Source of the DNA: Chryseobacterium sp. OSA05B
GTDB taxonomy: Bacteria; Bacteroidota; Bacteroidia; Flavobacteriales; Weeksellaceae
Length of the DNA: 64,000 bases
Direction: 5' to 3'
Assembly (NCBI RefSeq): GCF_019970065.1
Contig: NZ_JAHXYH010000003.1
Span: forward strand, 682,001-746,000
Positions 51,776 through 60,115 of this stretch are shown piece by piece. Position numbers and translations under genes: made by a program. A model generated the notes under the pieces. The model saw only the letters and a list, made by a program, of their open reading frames with translations, was not told the origin of the DNA and searched no databases. Each line of letters begins with the position of its first letter. The first letter of the stretch is position 1.

Positions 51776-52907
51776 AGATTTTAATGCCCGGAAAGGGTTT
51801 ATATTCAGCAGGCATGTTCCGGAAGAGATCTCACATTTCGACCGGATCTTTGATGTGTTCAAAGATTTGCTTACCCATACTTCAGGGGATATTGAGGAAG
51901 CCTTTGAATGGCTCGATGTGCTGGACAAAGAATATGATATTTTCACCGACGAATATACCCTTCAGGATTTTGAAGAGGATTTGAAAAAGCGTGGCTATAT
52001 CAAAGAAGAGGATGATTCAAAAGACGGCAATTCAGGCACAGGAAAAGGCAAAAATATCCTGACCGCCAAACTGGAGGCTGCTTTACGGGAGTACGCCTTG
52101 GATCAGATCTTCGGAAAACTGAAAAAAAGCGGTGCAGGAAATCACCGGACTACCAAAACAGGGGTCGGTGATGAGCGGGACGGCGAAAACCGTTCTTTCC
52201 AATACGGAGATGATCTTTCCACCGTGAACATGACCGAAAGCTTAAAAAATGCACAGATCAATAATGGAATTTCAGAACTCCGCCTTACGGAAGACGATCT
52301 CATTGTAGAAGAAACCAAACACAAAGCGCAAATGAGCACCGTACTGATGATCGACATCAGTCACTCTATGGTTTTGTACGGTGAAGACCGGATTACGCCC
52401 GCCAAAAAAGTAGCGATGGCTTTAGTGGAATTAATTAACCGGAAATATCCCAAAGATTCCATAGACATTATTGTGTTTGGAAACGAAGCGTGGCCGATTA
52501 AGATCAAAGATCTCCCCTACCTAAAAGTAGGTCCTTACCACACCAATACGGTGGCCGGCCTGGAACTGGCGATGGATATTCTTCGCAGAAAAAGAAATAC
52601 CAACAAGCAGATTTTCATGATCACCGACGGGAAACCAAGCTGTATTCAGCTGCCTACCGGAGAATTTTACATGAACAGCAACGGCCTGGATGAAATGATT
52701 GTTTCTCAGTGCCTCAACAGAGCTGCACAAGCCAGAAAACTGAAAATTCCAATCACCACTTTTATGATCGCCCAGGATCCTTATCTGCGTAAATTTGTGG
52801 AAGCTTTTACAGCACAAAATAAAGGAAAAGCCTTTTTAACAGGGCTTTCAGGGTTAGGACAGATGATTTTTGAAGACTACGAGAAAAACAGAATAAAGAG
52901 GATATAG
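51765..52907 (+). CDS. VWA-domain protein
   Basis: A 380-residue soluble protein. A von Willebrand A domain occupies about 185-370, with the MIDAS motif DISHS (197-201), the Thr in YHTNTVAG and the Asp in MITDGKP. The N-terminal ~180 residues contain an acidic/helical region and a Gly-rich linker. VWA proteins act as the substrate-binding partner of MoxR-type AAA ATPases, as in ChlD/ChlI and RavA/ViaA. The ATPase gene follows 103 nt downstream, separated by a heptanucleotide array. Confidence 0.88.
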   Translation: MTNKDFNARKGFIFSRHVPEEISHFDRIFDVFKDLLTHTSGDIEEAFEWLDVLDKEYDIFTDEYTLQDFEEDLKKRGYIKEEDDSKDGNSGTGKGKNILTAKLEAALREYALDQIFGKLKKSGAGNHRTTKTGVGDERDGENRSFQYGDDLSTVNMTESLKNAQINNGISELRLTEDDLIVEETKHKAQMSTVLMIDISHSMVLYGEDRITPAKKVAMALVELINRKYPKDSIDIIVFGNEAWPIKIKDLPYLKVGPYHTNTVAGLELAMDILRRKRNTNKQIFMITDGKPSCIQLPTGEFYMNSNGLDEMIVSQCLNRAAQARKLKIPITTFMIAQDPYLRKFVEAFTAQNKGKAFLTGLSGLGQMIFEDYEKNRIKRI

Positions 52908-52912
52908 ATTTT

Positions 52913-52968
52913 AGATACAAGACATCAGATATCAGACATGAGACTTTGAGATTTGAGATTTGAGATTT
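52913..52968. repeat. Eight-unit heptanucleotide array
   Basis: AGATACA, AGACATC, AGATATC, AGACATG, AGACTTT and GAGATTT three times, with no break in the 7-bp period. Lies 5 nt after the VWA stop codon and before the ATPase gene. Confidence 0.95.
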
Positions 52969-53010
52969 CTAATATATTCCAATCGATAATTATTATTACT
53001 TAAAAAAGAA

Positions 53011-54465
53011 ATGAAAAACGATATTACATTTAAAGAATTAAAAAATTCCGGGTATACGCATAAAACGATCAATCAGGAAATTCAGGCCAATTTAATTGCA
53101 AAAATTAAAGCGAAGGAACCGGTATTTGAAGGACTTTGGGGGTATGAAGATTCTGTGGTCCCCCAATTGAAAAAGGCTATTCTTGCCGGTCACCACATTA
53201 ATCTGCTAGGTTTGCGAGGACAGGCTAAAACCAGGATTGCAAGAAGTATGGTGAACCTTCTTGACGAATATATGCCCATTGTGAAAGGATCTGAAATCAA
53301 TGACAGTCCGTTTCAGCCTATTTCAAAATATGCCAGAGATCTCATTGCGGAACATGGTGACGATACCCCGATCTCATGGGTCCATCGCTCCAACCGTTTT
53401 TTTGAAAAACTGGCTACCCCTGATGTGAATGTTGCCGATTTAATCGGGGATATTGACCCTATCAAAGCTGCCACCTTAAAACTGCCTTATTCAGACGAAC
53501 GGGTTCTGCATTACGGGATGATTCCCCGTGCCAACCGTTCTATATTTGTTCTTAATGAACTTCCGGATTTACAGGCCAGAATTCAGGTTTCTTTATTTAA
53601 TATTCTGCAGGAAGGAGATATTCAGATCCGTGGATTTCAGTTGAGAATGCCGCTTGATATTCAGTTTGTCTTCACTGCCAATCCTGAAGATTATACCAAC
53701 AGAGGAAGCATTGTGACTCCGTTGAAAGACAGAATAGGGTCCCAGATTTTTACCCATTATCCTAAAACAATTGCGCTTGCCAGACAGATCACGGAACAGG
53801 AAGCTTTAATTTCGGCTGAAGACCTTTCACAGATACAGATTCCAGGACTGGCAAAAGATCTTTTGGAAGAAGTCGCTTTTGTAGCACGGGACAGTGAATA
53901 TGTAGATGCAAAAAGTGGCGTGAGTGCACGTCTTACCATCAGTGCAATGGAAAATCTGGTGGCTGCGGCAAAATTACGTCTGATTGAATCTGAAACAGAA
54001 AAAACAACTGTTCGTCTGCTTGATTTTATGTCCATTATTCCATCCATTACCGGGAAAATTGAACTGGTGTATGAAGGTGAACAGGAAGGCGCAGATTACG
54101 TAGCAAAAATATTAATTGACCAGGCTGTGATGATCCAGTTTGAAACTTTGTTCCCGCGTATTTCCAAGCTGGAAAAAGAAGGAATAAAAACACCGTACAC
54201 CGATTTGATCAAATGGTTTAATAAAAATCATCTTGAGCTTAATTATACGGATACCGATGAGGAATTCTATGCTAAACTCAACAGCATAACCCCTTTGGTA
54301 GAAGTCGTGGAAGAAAATACTTCAGGATTGAGCAAAGAGGATCAGAACTTCTGCAAAGAACTGGTTTTATGGGCACTGACCATCAGTAAAAAATTGGACA
54401 AATCTGAAAACCAGTCTGCATTCACTTTTGATTCTACAGGAATCGGGCAATATTTACGTAACTAA
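53011..54465 (+). CDS. MoxR/ChlI-like AAA+ ATPase
   Basis: A 484-residue AAA+ protein of the magnesium-chelatase-I-like group. Walker A reads GLRGQAKT (67-74), lacking the last Gly of the usual GxxGxGKT. Walker B reads SIFVLNELPDL with Asn182-Glu183 in place of Asp-Glu, and sensor 1 is FTANPEDYTNRG. These variants look like features of the subfamily rather than damage, because the rest is well conserved. With the upstream VWA protein it probably forms a chelatase- or chaperone-like remodelling machine of unknown client. Terminator follows. Confidence 0.87.
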   Translation: MKNDITFKELKNSGYTHKTINQEIQANLIAKIKAKEPVFEGLWGYEDSVVPQLKKAILAGHHINLLGLRGQAKTRIARSMVNLLDEYMPIVKGSEINDSPFQPISKYARDLIAEHGDDTPISWVHRSNRFFEKLATPDVNVADLIGDIDPIKAATLKLPYSDERVLHYGMIPRANRSIFVLNELPDLQARIQVSLFNILQEGDIQIRGFQLRMPLDIQFVFTANPEDYTNRGSIVTPLKDRIGSQIFTHYPKTIALARQITEQEALISAEDLSQIQIPGLAKDLLEEVAFVARDSEYVDAKSGVSARLTISAMENLVAAAKLRLIESETEKTTVRLLDFMSIIPSITGKIELVYEGEQEGADYVAKILIDQAVMIQFETLFPRISKLEKEGIKTPYTDLIKWFNKNHLELNYTDTDEEFYAKLNSITPLVEVVEENTSGLSKEDQNFCKELVLWALTISKKLDKSENQSAFTFDSTGIGQYLRN

Positions 54466-54519
54466 TAGAATCAGTATACCTTCATCAATAGTTTGGTGAA
54501 ATGCAATTCCATTAAACAA

Positions 54520-54551
54520 AGTCCTTCAACTTTCAACCTGAAGGGCTTTTT
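54520..54551 (+). terminator. Terminator of the ATPase gene
   Basis: AGTCCTTCA pairs with TGAAGGGCT (one T-G pair) across a 10-nt loop, followed by TTTTT. Confidence 0.8.
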
Positions 54552-54659
54552 GTGGCTTGCAGACTACAACGTAATCTGAAAACCACAAACAACAACAAAT
54601 GAACGCATAATGAATGATCTTCTGATCACTAAATCAACAGCACTTTATTCATACGATTT

Positions 54660-56399
54660 CTAAATATTTTTCAAAAAACTGTTGAGATCCGATTCTTTGC
54701 CTATATTCATCTTGGATTTTATTCTGGTCTTGTACACCCTTGAGCTCCCTTCGGTAATATTTTCCAAAATAGCAATCTCTTTGGAAGACAGACCCAGTTT
54801 ATAGTAAATACAGAATTTAATCTCATTATTGGTGAGATCCGGGAATTTTTTTGAAAGCTTTGTAATCAGCTGTTTATTTTGAGCAGAGCTTTCATTGATC
54901 AGATCATTATTATTTCTGTCGATCTGAATCAGATTATTAATCCTGACTAAGAGTTCATTCATCGTCTGTTCAGCATCTGCATTTTTGGCTTTCTTTATAT
55001 TTTTTATGTATTCCAAAAAGGTTTTTTCGGTTTCTATTTTAAGATTGAGATTAAGATGCATATTGCTGATCTTTTCTTCACGCTCTTTGACGTCCTGCTC
55101 CAGGATTTTTTTATTTTTGATCAGAATTATTTTTTCTTTCTCTGCCAATTCTTTTTCTTTTTTATTTGCGCTCCGGATAATATAAATAATACCTCCGAAA
55201 ATAATAATGAAAACAGACGCTATCGCCAGGATAAGTCTGTTATTGTATTTCTCATCATTTATACTTCGCTTTTGTTTCTGTGTGAGATCTTTGATCAGAA
55301 AATTGTTTAAAATATCGGAAACATACGTGAGGTTTTTTTGCTGCTGCTGGTCATTCTGATGATGAAGTGTCCTCAATTTTTTACACAAACCCCTCAGCTG
55401 ATCAGGATAATTAATCTTGAGATAATACGACTGTAGCATTTCGTAAAGCATAATCTTGTTGGAAATATTTTTTACTTTGGGTTCCACGGACATTCCGTAG
55501 TTGACGACTTCCTGCATTTTGGAAGTCTGACCTGTGTCATGATACAGATTGAACAGCTCCAGAATGTTTTCAACAGCTTCGTTATAAAAGTACTTTCCGT
55601 TTTTATTAAACTCATATTCCTGCAGCAGAAGAGATTCTGCGATCGCATATTCTTTTCTTTTATAATAATACAATCCTTTGTTGGATTGCAGATAGATAAG
55701 GAATGCCTGTTCATCCGGATTCAGTTTTTTCTGGTTGGCTAAAATCTGTATGGCTCTGTTGATCTCCTTCAAAGCAAGATCCGGTTTTCCCATTTTGTCA
55801 TAGCAAAATCCGAAATTATTATACATGGAAGCAACAAAAATTAAATCTTTTCTGCTTGAGGTTAAATTTTTAAGGCTCTTCTTAAAATAGACCATCGCTT
55901 CAGAATAATTTTTCTTATTGTAAAAAAGACGGCCTTTTAAATGGTAGAGATGTGGCAGATAATATTTTTTACCATTCATCTCATCCAGCTGGATGGATTT
56001 GTTCAGGAACTCCATAGAAAGCTTCGGAGACCGTGTTTCAAACTGAAAGGCAAGATTGAAATTACAGGCAATGCTGATGTAGTCATATTCGTTATTATTC
56101 AGGATCAGGAGATCATATACAATCGGAATTTGTTTAATCTGATCGCCGTTTGCATCGCTGAACAAAAAAAATAGCTCGACGTACTTACTGCTGATCAGAT
56201 ATTTCCGGTCCTGAGTCTGCTTGTATTTTTCCAGTTCCCTGTTTCTCATAGCCATTACTTTCGGTAAATGGCTGCTTATTTGGGTTACCTTATCATTAAT
56301 AGCTTTAAAGTAGGCATCTGCATCGTCATTTTTCGGGGATTCGCAGGAAAGACCACAAATAAGCAGTAAAAACAGTAATAAATAGGGTCTTTTTTTCAT
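54660..56399 (-). CDS. Membrane-tethered TPR protein with LuxR-like HTH
   Basis: A 579-residue regulator. The N-terminus is a lipoprotein-like or cleaved signal (LLLICGLSC, Cys19). About 70-360 are tetratricopeptide repeats (for example YLPHLYHLKGRLFYNKKNYS). A single helix at about 392-412 (LILAIASVFIIIFGGIIYII) crosses the membrane, then a coiled coil (about 415-480) and a C-terminal HTH (FPDLTNNEIKFCIYYKLGLS, then EIAILENITEGSSRVYKTRI). The TPR part would lie in the periplasm and the HTH in the cytoplasm. This family is frequent in Bacteroidota; its signals are unknown. Confidence 0.87.
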   Translation of the reverse strand: MKKRPYLLLFLLLICGLSCESPKNDDADAYFKAINDKVTQISSHLPKVMAMRNRELEKYKQTQDRKYLISSKYVELFFLFSDANGDQIKQIPIVYDLLILNNNEYDYISIACNFNLAFQFETRSPKLSMEFLNKSIQLDEMNGKKYYLPHLYHLKGRLFYNKKNYSEAMVYFKKSLKNLTSSRKDLIFVASMYNNFGFCYDKMGKPDLALKEINRAIQILANQKKLNPDEQAFLIYLQSNKGLYYYKRKEYAIAESLLLQEYEFNKNGKYFYNEAVENILELFNLYHDTGQTSKMQEVVNYGMSVEPKVKNISNKIMLYEMLQSYYLKINYPDQLRGLCKKLRTLHHQNDQQQQKNLTYVSDILNNFLIKDLTQKQKRSINDEKYNNRLILAIASVFIIIFGGIIYIIRSANKKEKELAEKEKIILIKNKKILEQDVKEREEKISNMHLNLNLKIETEKTFLEYIKNIKKAKNADAEQTMNELLVRINNLIQIDRNNNDLINESSAQNKQLITKLSKKFPDLTNNEIKFCIYYKLGLSSKEIAILENITEGSSRVYKTRIKSKMNIGKESDLNSFLKNI

Positions 56400-56486
56400 C
56401 GTGTTGTGTTTTAGTTTTTAGTTAAGCTCAGCTGAAATCAGAGAAATCTGACATCTTCTGACCGTTATATAGAAGTGCTTATCCTG

Positions 56487-57455
56487 TTATGGAAAACCTT
56501 CGTATTTCCTGTAATCAAATAAGGTATTTCTAAAATTGATATTGTACAGGCCGGACCTGATCCCTGTAAAGTCTTTGATCAGATAGGTAAGAACCATCCG
56601 CCACTTTTTAACAGGCGGAGCTTTTGCAATTTCAAAACTGCGGTGCATCCTTTTGATATGGATCTTTACGTTTTCAGGGATGCTTTTCTCGGTCCGGGAC
56701 CATCTTTGAATCTCATCCCAAAGAATGCTTCTTGAAATGGCAGGATCTACAATCCGGGTATCCACTTTGGTGATCCTGTTGTTCTCATGGACTCCCCTTA
56801 TGGCAACAGCCTCATCAATACTTCCGGCATGAAGCTTAAGATAATAAGAAAGGCGGATCAGAAACTCCGTGTCTTCATGAAGACGAAGATGATGTTTGAA
56901 AAGTACATCTACCTTTTTCATAAGAGCCTCTCTACGCACCGTCAGCGTATCAATGCTGAACAGTCCAAAGCTTCCCAGCAGGTAAAGCTGTCCCGGAAAA
57001 ACATCTTCGGGATCATGTTTTTTATAGACCGTGGTGAGTTTATCTTCAAATACACCGTAATACTTCTCTTTCACACTTTTCGAATAGTATTCCACGCCAA
57101 GAGCTCCATACACTCCTTCTACCTCCGGATCCTTAAAAAGCTTTTTTTCCGCATCAAACCGGTTCGGAAGAAAATAATCATCTGCATCCAGGAATGCTAT
57201 AAAATCTCCCGATGCTATTTGTATGCCCAGATTTCTGCTCGCTCCTGCTCCGTGATTCTTCTTATCACCATGCTGATACAGCTTTACTCTATCATATTTT
57301 TCAGCAAGTACCCGGCATACTTTCAGAGAATGATCAGGGGAATGATCTTCAATAAGTAGGATTTCGGATACTTCCTCGAACTGCAAAGCAGATTGTACTG
57401 CCTGCGAAACGTATTTTCCCGCATTATAAACAGGAATGATAACTGAAATTTTCAT
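56487..57455 (-). CDS. Family 2 glycosyltransferase
   Basis: A 322-residue GT-A enzyme. MKISVIIPVYNAGKYVSQAV at the N-terminus and the DXD-type motif FLDADDYF (about 91-98) bind the nucleotide sugar and metal. GASRNLGIQIASGD is also typical. It transfers a sugar to an unknown acceptor, probably in surface polysaccharide or glycolipid synthesis. It has no neighbouring polysaccharide genes in this window. Minus strand, about 88 nt upstream of the TPR-HTH gene. Confidence 0.9.
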   Translation of the reverse strand: MKISVIIPVYNAGKYVSQAVQSALQFEEVSEILLIEDHSPDHSLKVCRVLAEKYDRVKLYQHGDKKNHGAGASRNLGIQIASGDFIAFLDADDYFLPNRFDAEKKLFKDPEVEGVYGALGVEYYSKSVKEKYYGVFEDKLTTVYKKHDPEDVFPGQLYLLGSFGLFSIDTLTVRREALMKKVDVLFKHHLRLHEDTEFLIRLSYYLKLHAGSIDEAVAIRGVHENNRITKVDTRIVDPAISRSILWDEIQRWSRTEKSIPENVKIHIKRMHRSFEIAKAPPVKKWRMVLTYLIKDFTGIRSGLYNINFRNTLFDYRKYEGFP

Positions 57456-57578
57456 TGTACACTTTCAAAAAATAATGATAAGGTTGGCCACTTTTCAAAC
57501 AAGCTCTGTTTTTAGGGCTTCACCTGGCAAGATCAGAAGAGAAACAAATCCCTAACTGGGTGATCATCAAATTAAAAT

Positions 57579-57605
57579 ATAGCCGGGAACCTAGCCTCCG
57601 GCTAT
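57579..57605 (-). terminator. Terminator of the HTH cassette
   Basis: ATAGCCGG pairs with CCGGCTAT across an 11-nt loop, followed on the minus strand by TATTTTAATTTG. About 70 nt past the end of the broken HTH gene. Confidence 0.7.
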
Positions 57606-57675
57606 ACAACAAATCACTCACTAAAAAATAAAAACCAGACAGGATCCAAAAAACAATTTAAACATGAAAAATAAA

Positions 57676-58029
57676 CTATGAATTCCTTGTCTGGTAAGGT
57701 AAACTGATAAATAACTTCTTCCATTTGGCCACGGTATTTCTGCTGATCTTGAAATAGTTGGCCAGCTATATATTATTAAGGTTCTTCGTTTTCTGATAAT
57801 CCAGAATCTCCAAGATGTCCGACGGGTCATAAGAGTGGTGCTGCTGGTTCAGTTTAAACGTACTTCTTTCCTGTTTGGGAAAAATCAGGGTATTGATCTG
57901 CAGACCATCCTGTACCGACAATATCGATTTGGACAGGATCTTATGGCAGAATCTTTTCTTTTCCGGGAGCTTCAGATTCAGAAGGTCCGTATATATTTTT
58001 TTGTAGTCAGGTTTTTGCGATTTTTCCAT
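57676..58029 (-). pseudogene. HTH protein gene interrupted by a nonsense codon
   Basis: From the ATG at 58029 the frame reads 87 codons (MEKSQKPDYKKIYTDLLNLK ... LEILDYQKTKNLNNI), then TAG, then continues in the same frame as LANYFKISRNTVAKWKKLF and stops at 57676. The second half is a clear helix-turn-helix. A single C-to-T change from CAG would explain the TAG (NNI-Q-LANYF). The intact form resembles small transposase-like HTH proteins that I recall from Chryseobacterium genomes. Overlaps the end of the upstream small gene. Confidence 0.75.
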
Positions 58030-58230
58030 TGGTGGTTTTGGTTTGAATGCTGATGACTATGTCGTTTTCAAAGTTGATAACAAAAAAGCTTTTCCGAAAA
58101 AAAAAATCCTTTGCAAAAAATAGATCCAAACATTGTCCGGATAAAAATTAAACTCATCACCAAACTTTTTGATCATCTCTTTTTTTGTTAGCCCTAAAAG
58201 TTCAATAGGCAGATTATTTGTGTTTTTCAT
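58007..58230 (-). pseudogene. Small protein gene with a homopolymer frameshift
   Basis: The ATG at 58230 begins MKNTNNLPIELLGLTKKEMI and continues KKFGDEFNFYPDNVWIYFLQ. A T10 run (minus strand, 58106-58097) then shifts the frame to a spurious end at 58057. With one extra T the frame continues KSFFVINFENDIVISIQTKT to a TGA at 58007, a sensible C-terminus that overlaps the next gene's ATG. So the gene is either broken by a one-base deletion, recoded by slippage, or affected by a sequencing error in the run. Family unknown to me by name. Confidence 0.7.
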
Positions 58231-58266
58231 GAAATGGGAGGATCAACAGTTAATAAAGGGATTATA

Positions 58267-58692
58267 TTATTTTTTATGCTTGGCAATCCATTTATACAAG
58301 GTGGTTTTGGGAATATTGTATTCGTTCTGGACCTCAAGTTTTGTTTTCTTTCCGGTTTCCAGGAGTTCCATCATAAAATCTATGATCTCTACCGTGTATA
58401 CGTTTTTCCTGAATTGTGGAAGTGAGGTTCCCTTTGGCTTTCCGACACTGCCAGGCGGAGAATATAAAATAAGATGGTGGGAATAGATTCTGAAAAAATC
58501 ATATTCCAGGAGTTTACTCCATCTCAGAAGCAGGTCGCAGTCTAAACTGTCGTATTCATACATTAGCAGGACCTTTTCTTCGGGAACATCCAGAAAATTA
58601 CAGATTCTGGTCATTTCAATCTTTTCCTCTGAAACTTTTTGCTTGAGTAAAGCTCCTATTTTTATTTCTTTAAAATTATGTATCATAGTCAT
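58267..58692 (-). CDS. HTH (transposase-like) protein
   Basis: A 141-residue protein (start at 58692, or 58686 if the second ATG is used). The N-terminus, ICNFLDVPEEKVLLMYEYDS, looks like an HTH, and the C-terminal VQNEYNIPKTTLYKWIAKHK is a second helix-turn-helix of the homeodomain-like/transposase type. LLLRWSKLLEYDFFRIYSHH is typical of a Chryseobacterium protein group I recall. No catalytic transposase domain is present. It heads a three-gene cassette whose other two genes are damaged. Confidence 0.7.
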   Translation of the reverse strand: MTMIHNFKEIKIGALLKQKVSEEKIEMTRICNFLDVPEEKVLLMYEYDSLDCDLLLRWSKLLEYDFFRIYSHHLILYSPPGSVGKPKGTSLPQFRKNVYTVEIIDFMMELLETGKKTKLEVQNEYNIPKTTLYKWIAKHKK

Positions 58693-58960
58693 GGGTTATG
58701 GGAAGGAGCATCTCTTTCTTAAAGCCATTAGCTAAGCAGAGAACATTTAAAATAAAACAAGCAAAAAAGTCACTTAGCTAAAGGTTAATTAAGAATCAGT
58801 CTAATCATATATGGGAACAATAGCTTACTTAGATCATTTGTGTTTTTAGAATCGCCTAGTTAGTTATTAAATGAAACCAGTATATTACCCTTAATGTACT
58901 TCATTTAACATCTTTTTGTTTCATCAGATTATTTTAATTTTTTCACTTAAACCTGTGTGA

Positions 58961-59067
58961 TCACATCAGAGTAGATGCGGGTGCGGTGGTGTTGATGCCG
59001 ACCTGGGCCTTGATATGGTACACAAGCCCTGAGGCAACAATAATAATGGGAAAATAATTTTTTTCAT
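58961..59067 (-). pseudogene. Remnant of a VGINT-type surface protein
   Basis: The ATG at 59067 begins a signal peptide (MKKIIFPLLL). A one-base shift then leads into QVGINTTAPASTL, the family motif seen intact in the gene at 23104, and the frame stops at 58961 just after it. Only the first ~35 residues are left. Confidence 0.65.
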
Positions 59068-59608
59068 CCGGTTAAATTTTTGTTTTTGCATTTTATGCAG
59101 GAACAAATCTAATGGGAGATTTAATATTCCGGAGGTTTTAAGCGTTAACATTGTGTTAGCAGAAAACCATTTTTCTGTGTTTTTTTGTTAACCATTTATT
59201 TAATAAACCATTCATTACCAAATATTTAATTTTAAAAATGTGTTAACTATACAACTCTACTGAAAACAGGCTCCATCTCCTATTAGTTCTGAATAAAAAA
59301 TGAAAAACGACTTCTTTTATCTCTTTGAAATATATTATTTATGCTTTTAATGCTGTTTAAAAAGACAGAATTCATCAGGAAAAGATTTTTTTATGTTGAG
59401 ACTTCTTAAAATGATTCCAAAAACATGTTATCTTTTCCATTCATAGGCAGAGCGTTTCTCAACTTTCATGTTAAAGATTATTGAATCAAAGGGTTTATAA
59501 CATAAAAATATCACATTGTAAAATTCTATTAATAGAAATATTTTAATAATAACCTCATTTCAATTGAATAAAATTGATTAATTTCGGATAGTACTAAATC
59601 TAAATCAT
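59068..59608. other. AT-rich region without a gene
   Basis: I see no supportable coding region. A sequence TTAATTTCG at 59578-59586 is one mismatch from TAnnTTTG and may be the -7 box of the peptide genes that follow. TTGAGACTTCTTAAAAT near 59397 echoes a sequence near 62500. Confidence 0.5.
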
Positions 59609-59752
59609 ATGAAAAATTTAAAAAAAATCGCAAGACAGGAAATGAAAGCCATCAAAGGAGGGATTAACTGCCCGGGTGGCCAGATATGCTTAATCAAAGG
59701 TAAATGGCAATGTATGCCATATGACGGATGTGGCGGCGGAAACCAACCCTAA
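59609..59752 (+). CDS. GG-leader Cys-rich peptide 1
   Basis: A 47-residue peptide, MKNLKKIARQEMKAIKGG followed by a core with four cysteines (21, 27, 35, 41) and many glycines. The leader, with basic residues, hydrophobic spacing and Gly17-Gly18, resembles the leaders of Bacteroidota bacteriocin-like peptides processed by C39 peptidase exporters. Followed 28 nt later by a second peptide of the same kind. No processing or modifying gene is seen nearby. Confidence 0.7.
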   Translation: MKNLKKIARQEMKAIKGGINCPGGQICLIKGKWQCMPYDGCGGGNQP

Positions 59753-59780
59753 ATTTTAAGTTTAAACCAATTACTTTATT

Positions 59781-59927
59781 ATGAAAAATTCTAAAAAAAT
59801 CTCAAGAGATCAGTTAAAGAATATCAATGGCGGAGCATTAAGTTGTTCTGAAGCCTGCTGTCCGCCTCCGGGAATAAAAAGATGTCCCTGGGTCATTTGT
59901 ATAGCACCCTGTGATATATTAAGCTAG
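59781..59927 (+). CDS. GG-leader Cys-rich peptide 2
   Basis: A 48-residue peptide, MKNSKKISRDQLKNINGG followed by a core with six cysteines (22, 26, 27, 35, 40, 44) and a CCPPPG stretch. The leader is clearly related to that of peptide 1; the cores are not. This leader-conserved, core-divergent pattern is what is expected of secreted natural-product or bacteriocin precursors. A strong terminator follows 53 nt after the stop. Confidence 0.75.
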   Translation: MKNSKKISRDQLKNINGGALSCSEACCPPPGIKRCPWVICIAPCDILS

Positions 59928-59979
59928 CCCCTGAAAAGATATCAATTCTATGATATATTATTAATCATTCAAAATAAAA

Positions 59980-60012
59980 AAAGCCTTATAATCATTAATT
60001 GTAAGGCTTTTT
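59980..60012 (+). terminator. Terminator of the peptide pair
   Basis: AAAGCCTTA pairs with TAAGGCTTT across a 13-nt loop and is followed by T residues. Confidence 0.85.
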
Positions 60013-60115
60013 CATGGATAGAGACCGAACATTTAATGAAGACTTAAAATTTTCAACCGGTTTATTTAACGTTTGCTTTTTCATAAGCAGAAGCTATTTT
60101 TCACGAGCTAAAATA

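Noticed and set aside
53157..53260. Loss of function of the MoxR-like ATPase because of non-canonical Walker motifs
   Set aside because: Both variants (GLRGQAKT and NE for DE) occur in an otherwise fully conserved protein and look subfamily-specific.
58966..59151. A 61-codon minus-strand ORF
   Set aside because: It reads through the VGINT remnant in the wrong frame; the correct reading is a pseudogene from 59067 to 58961.
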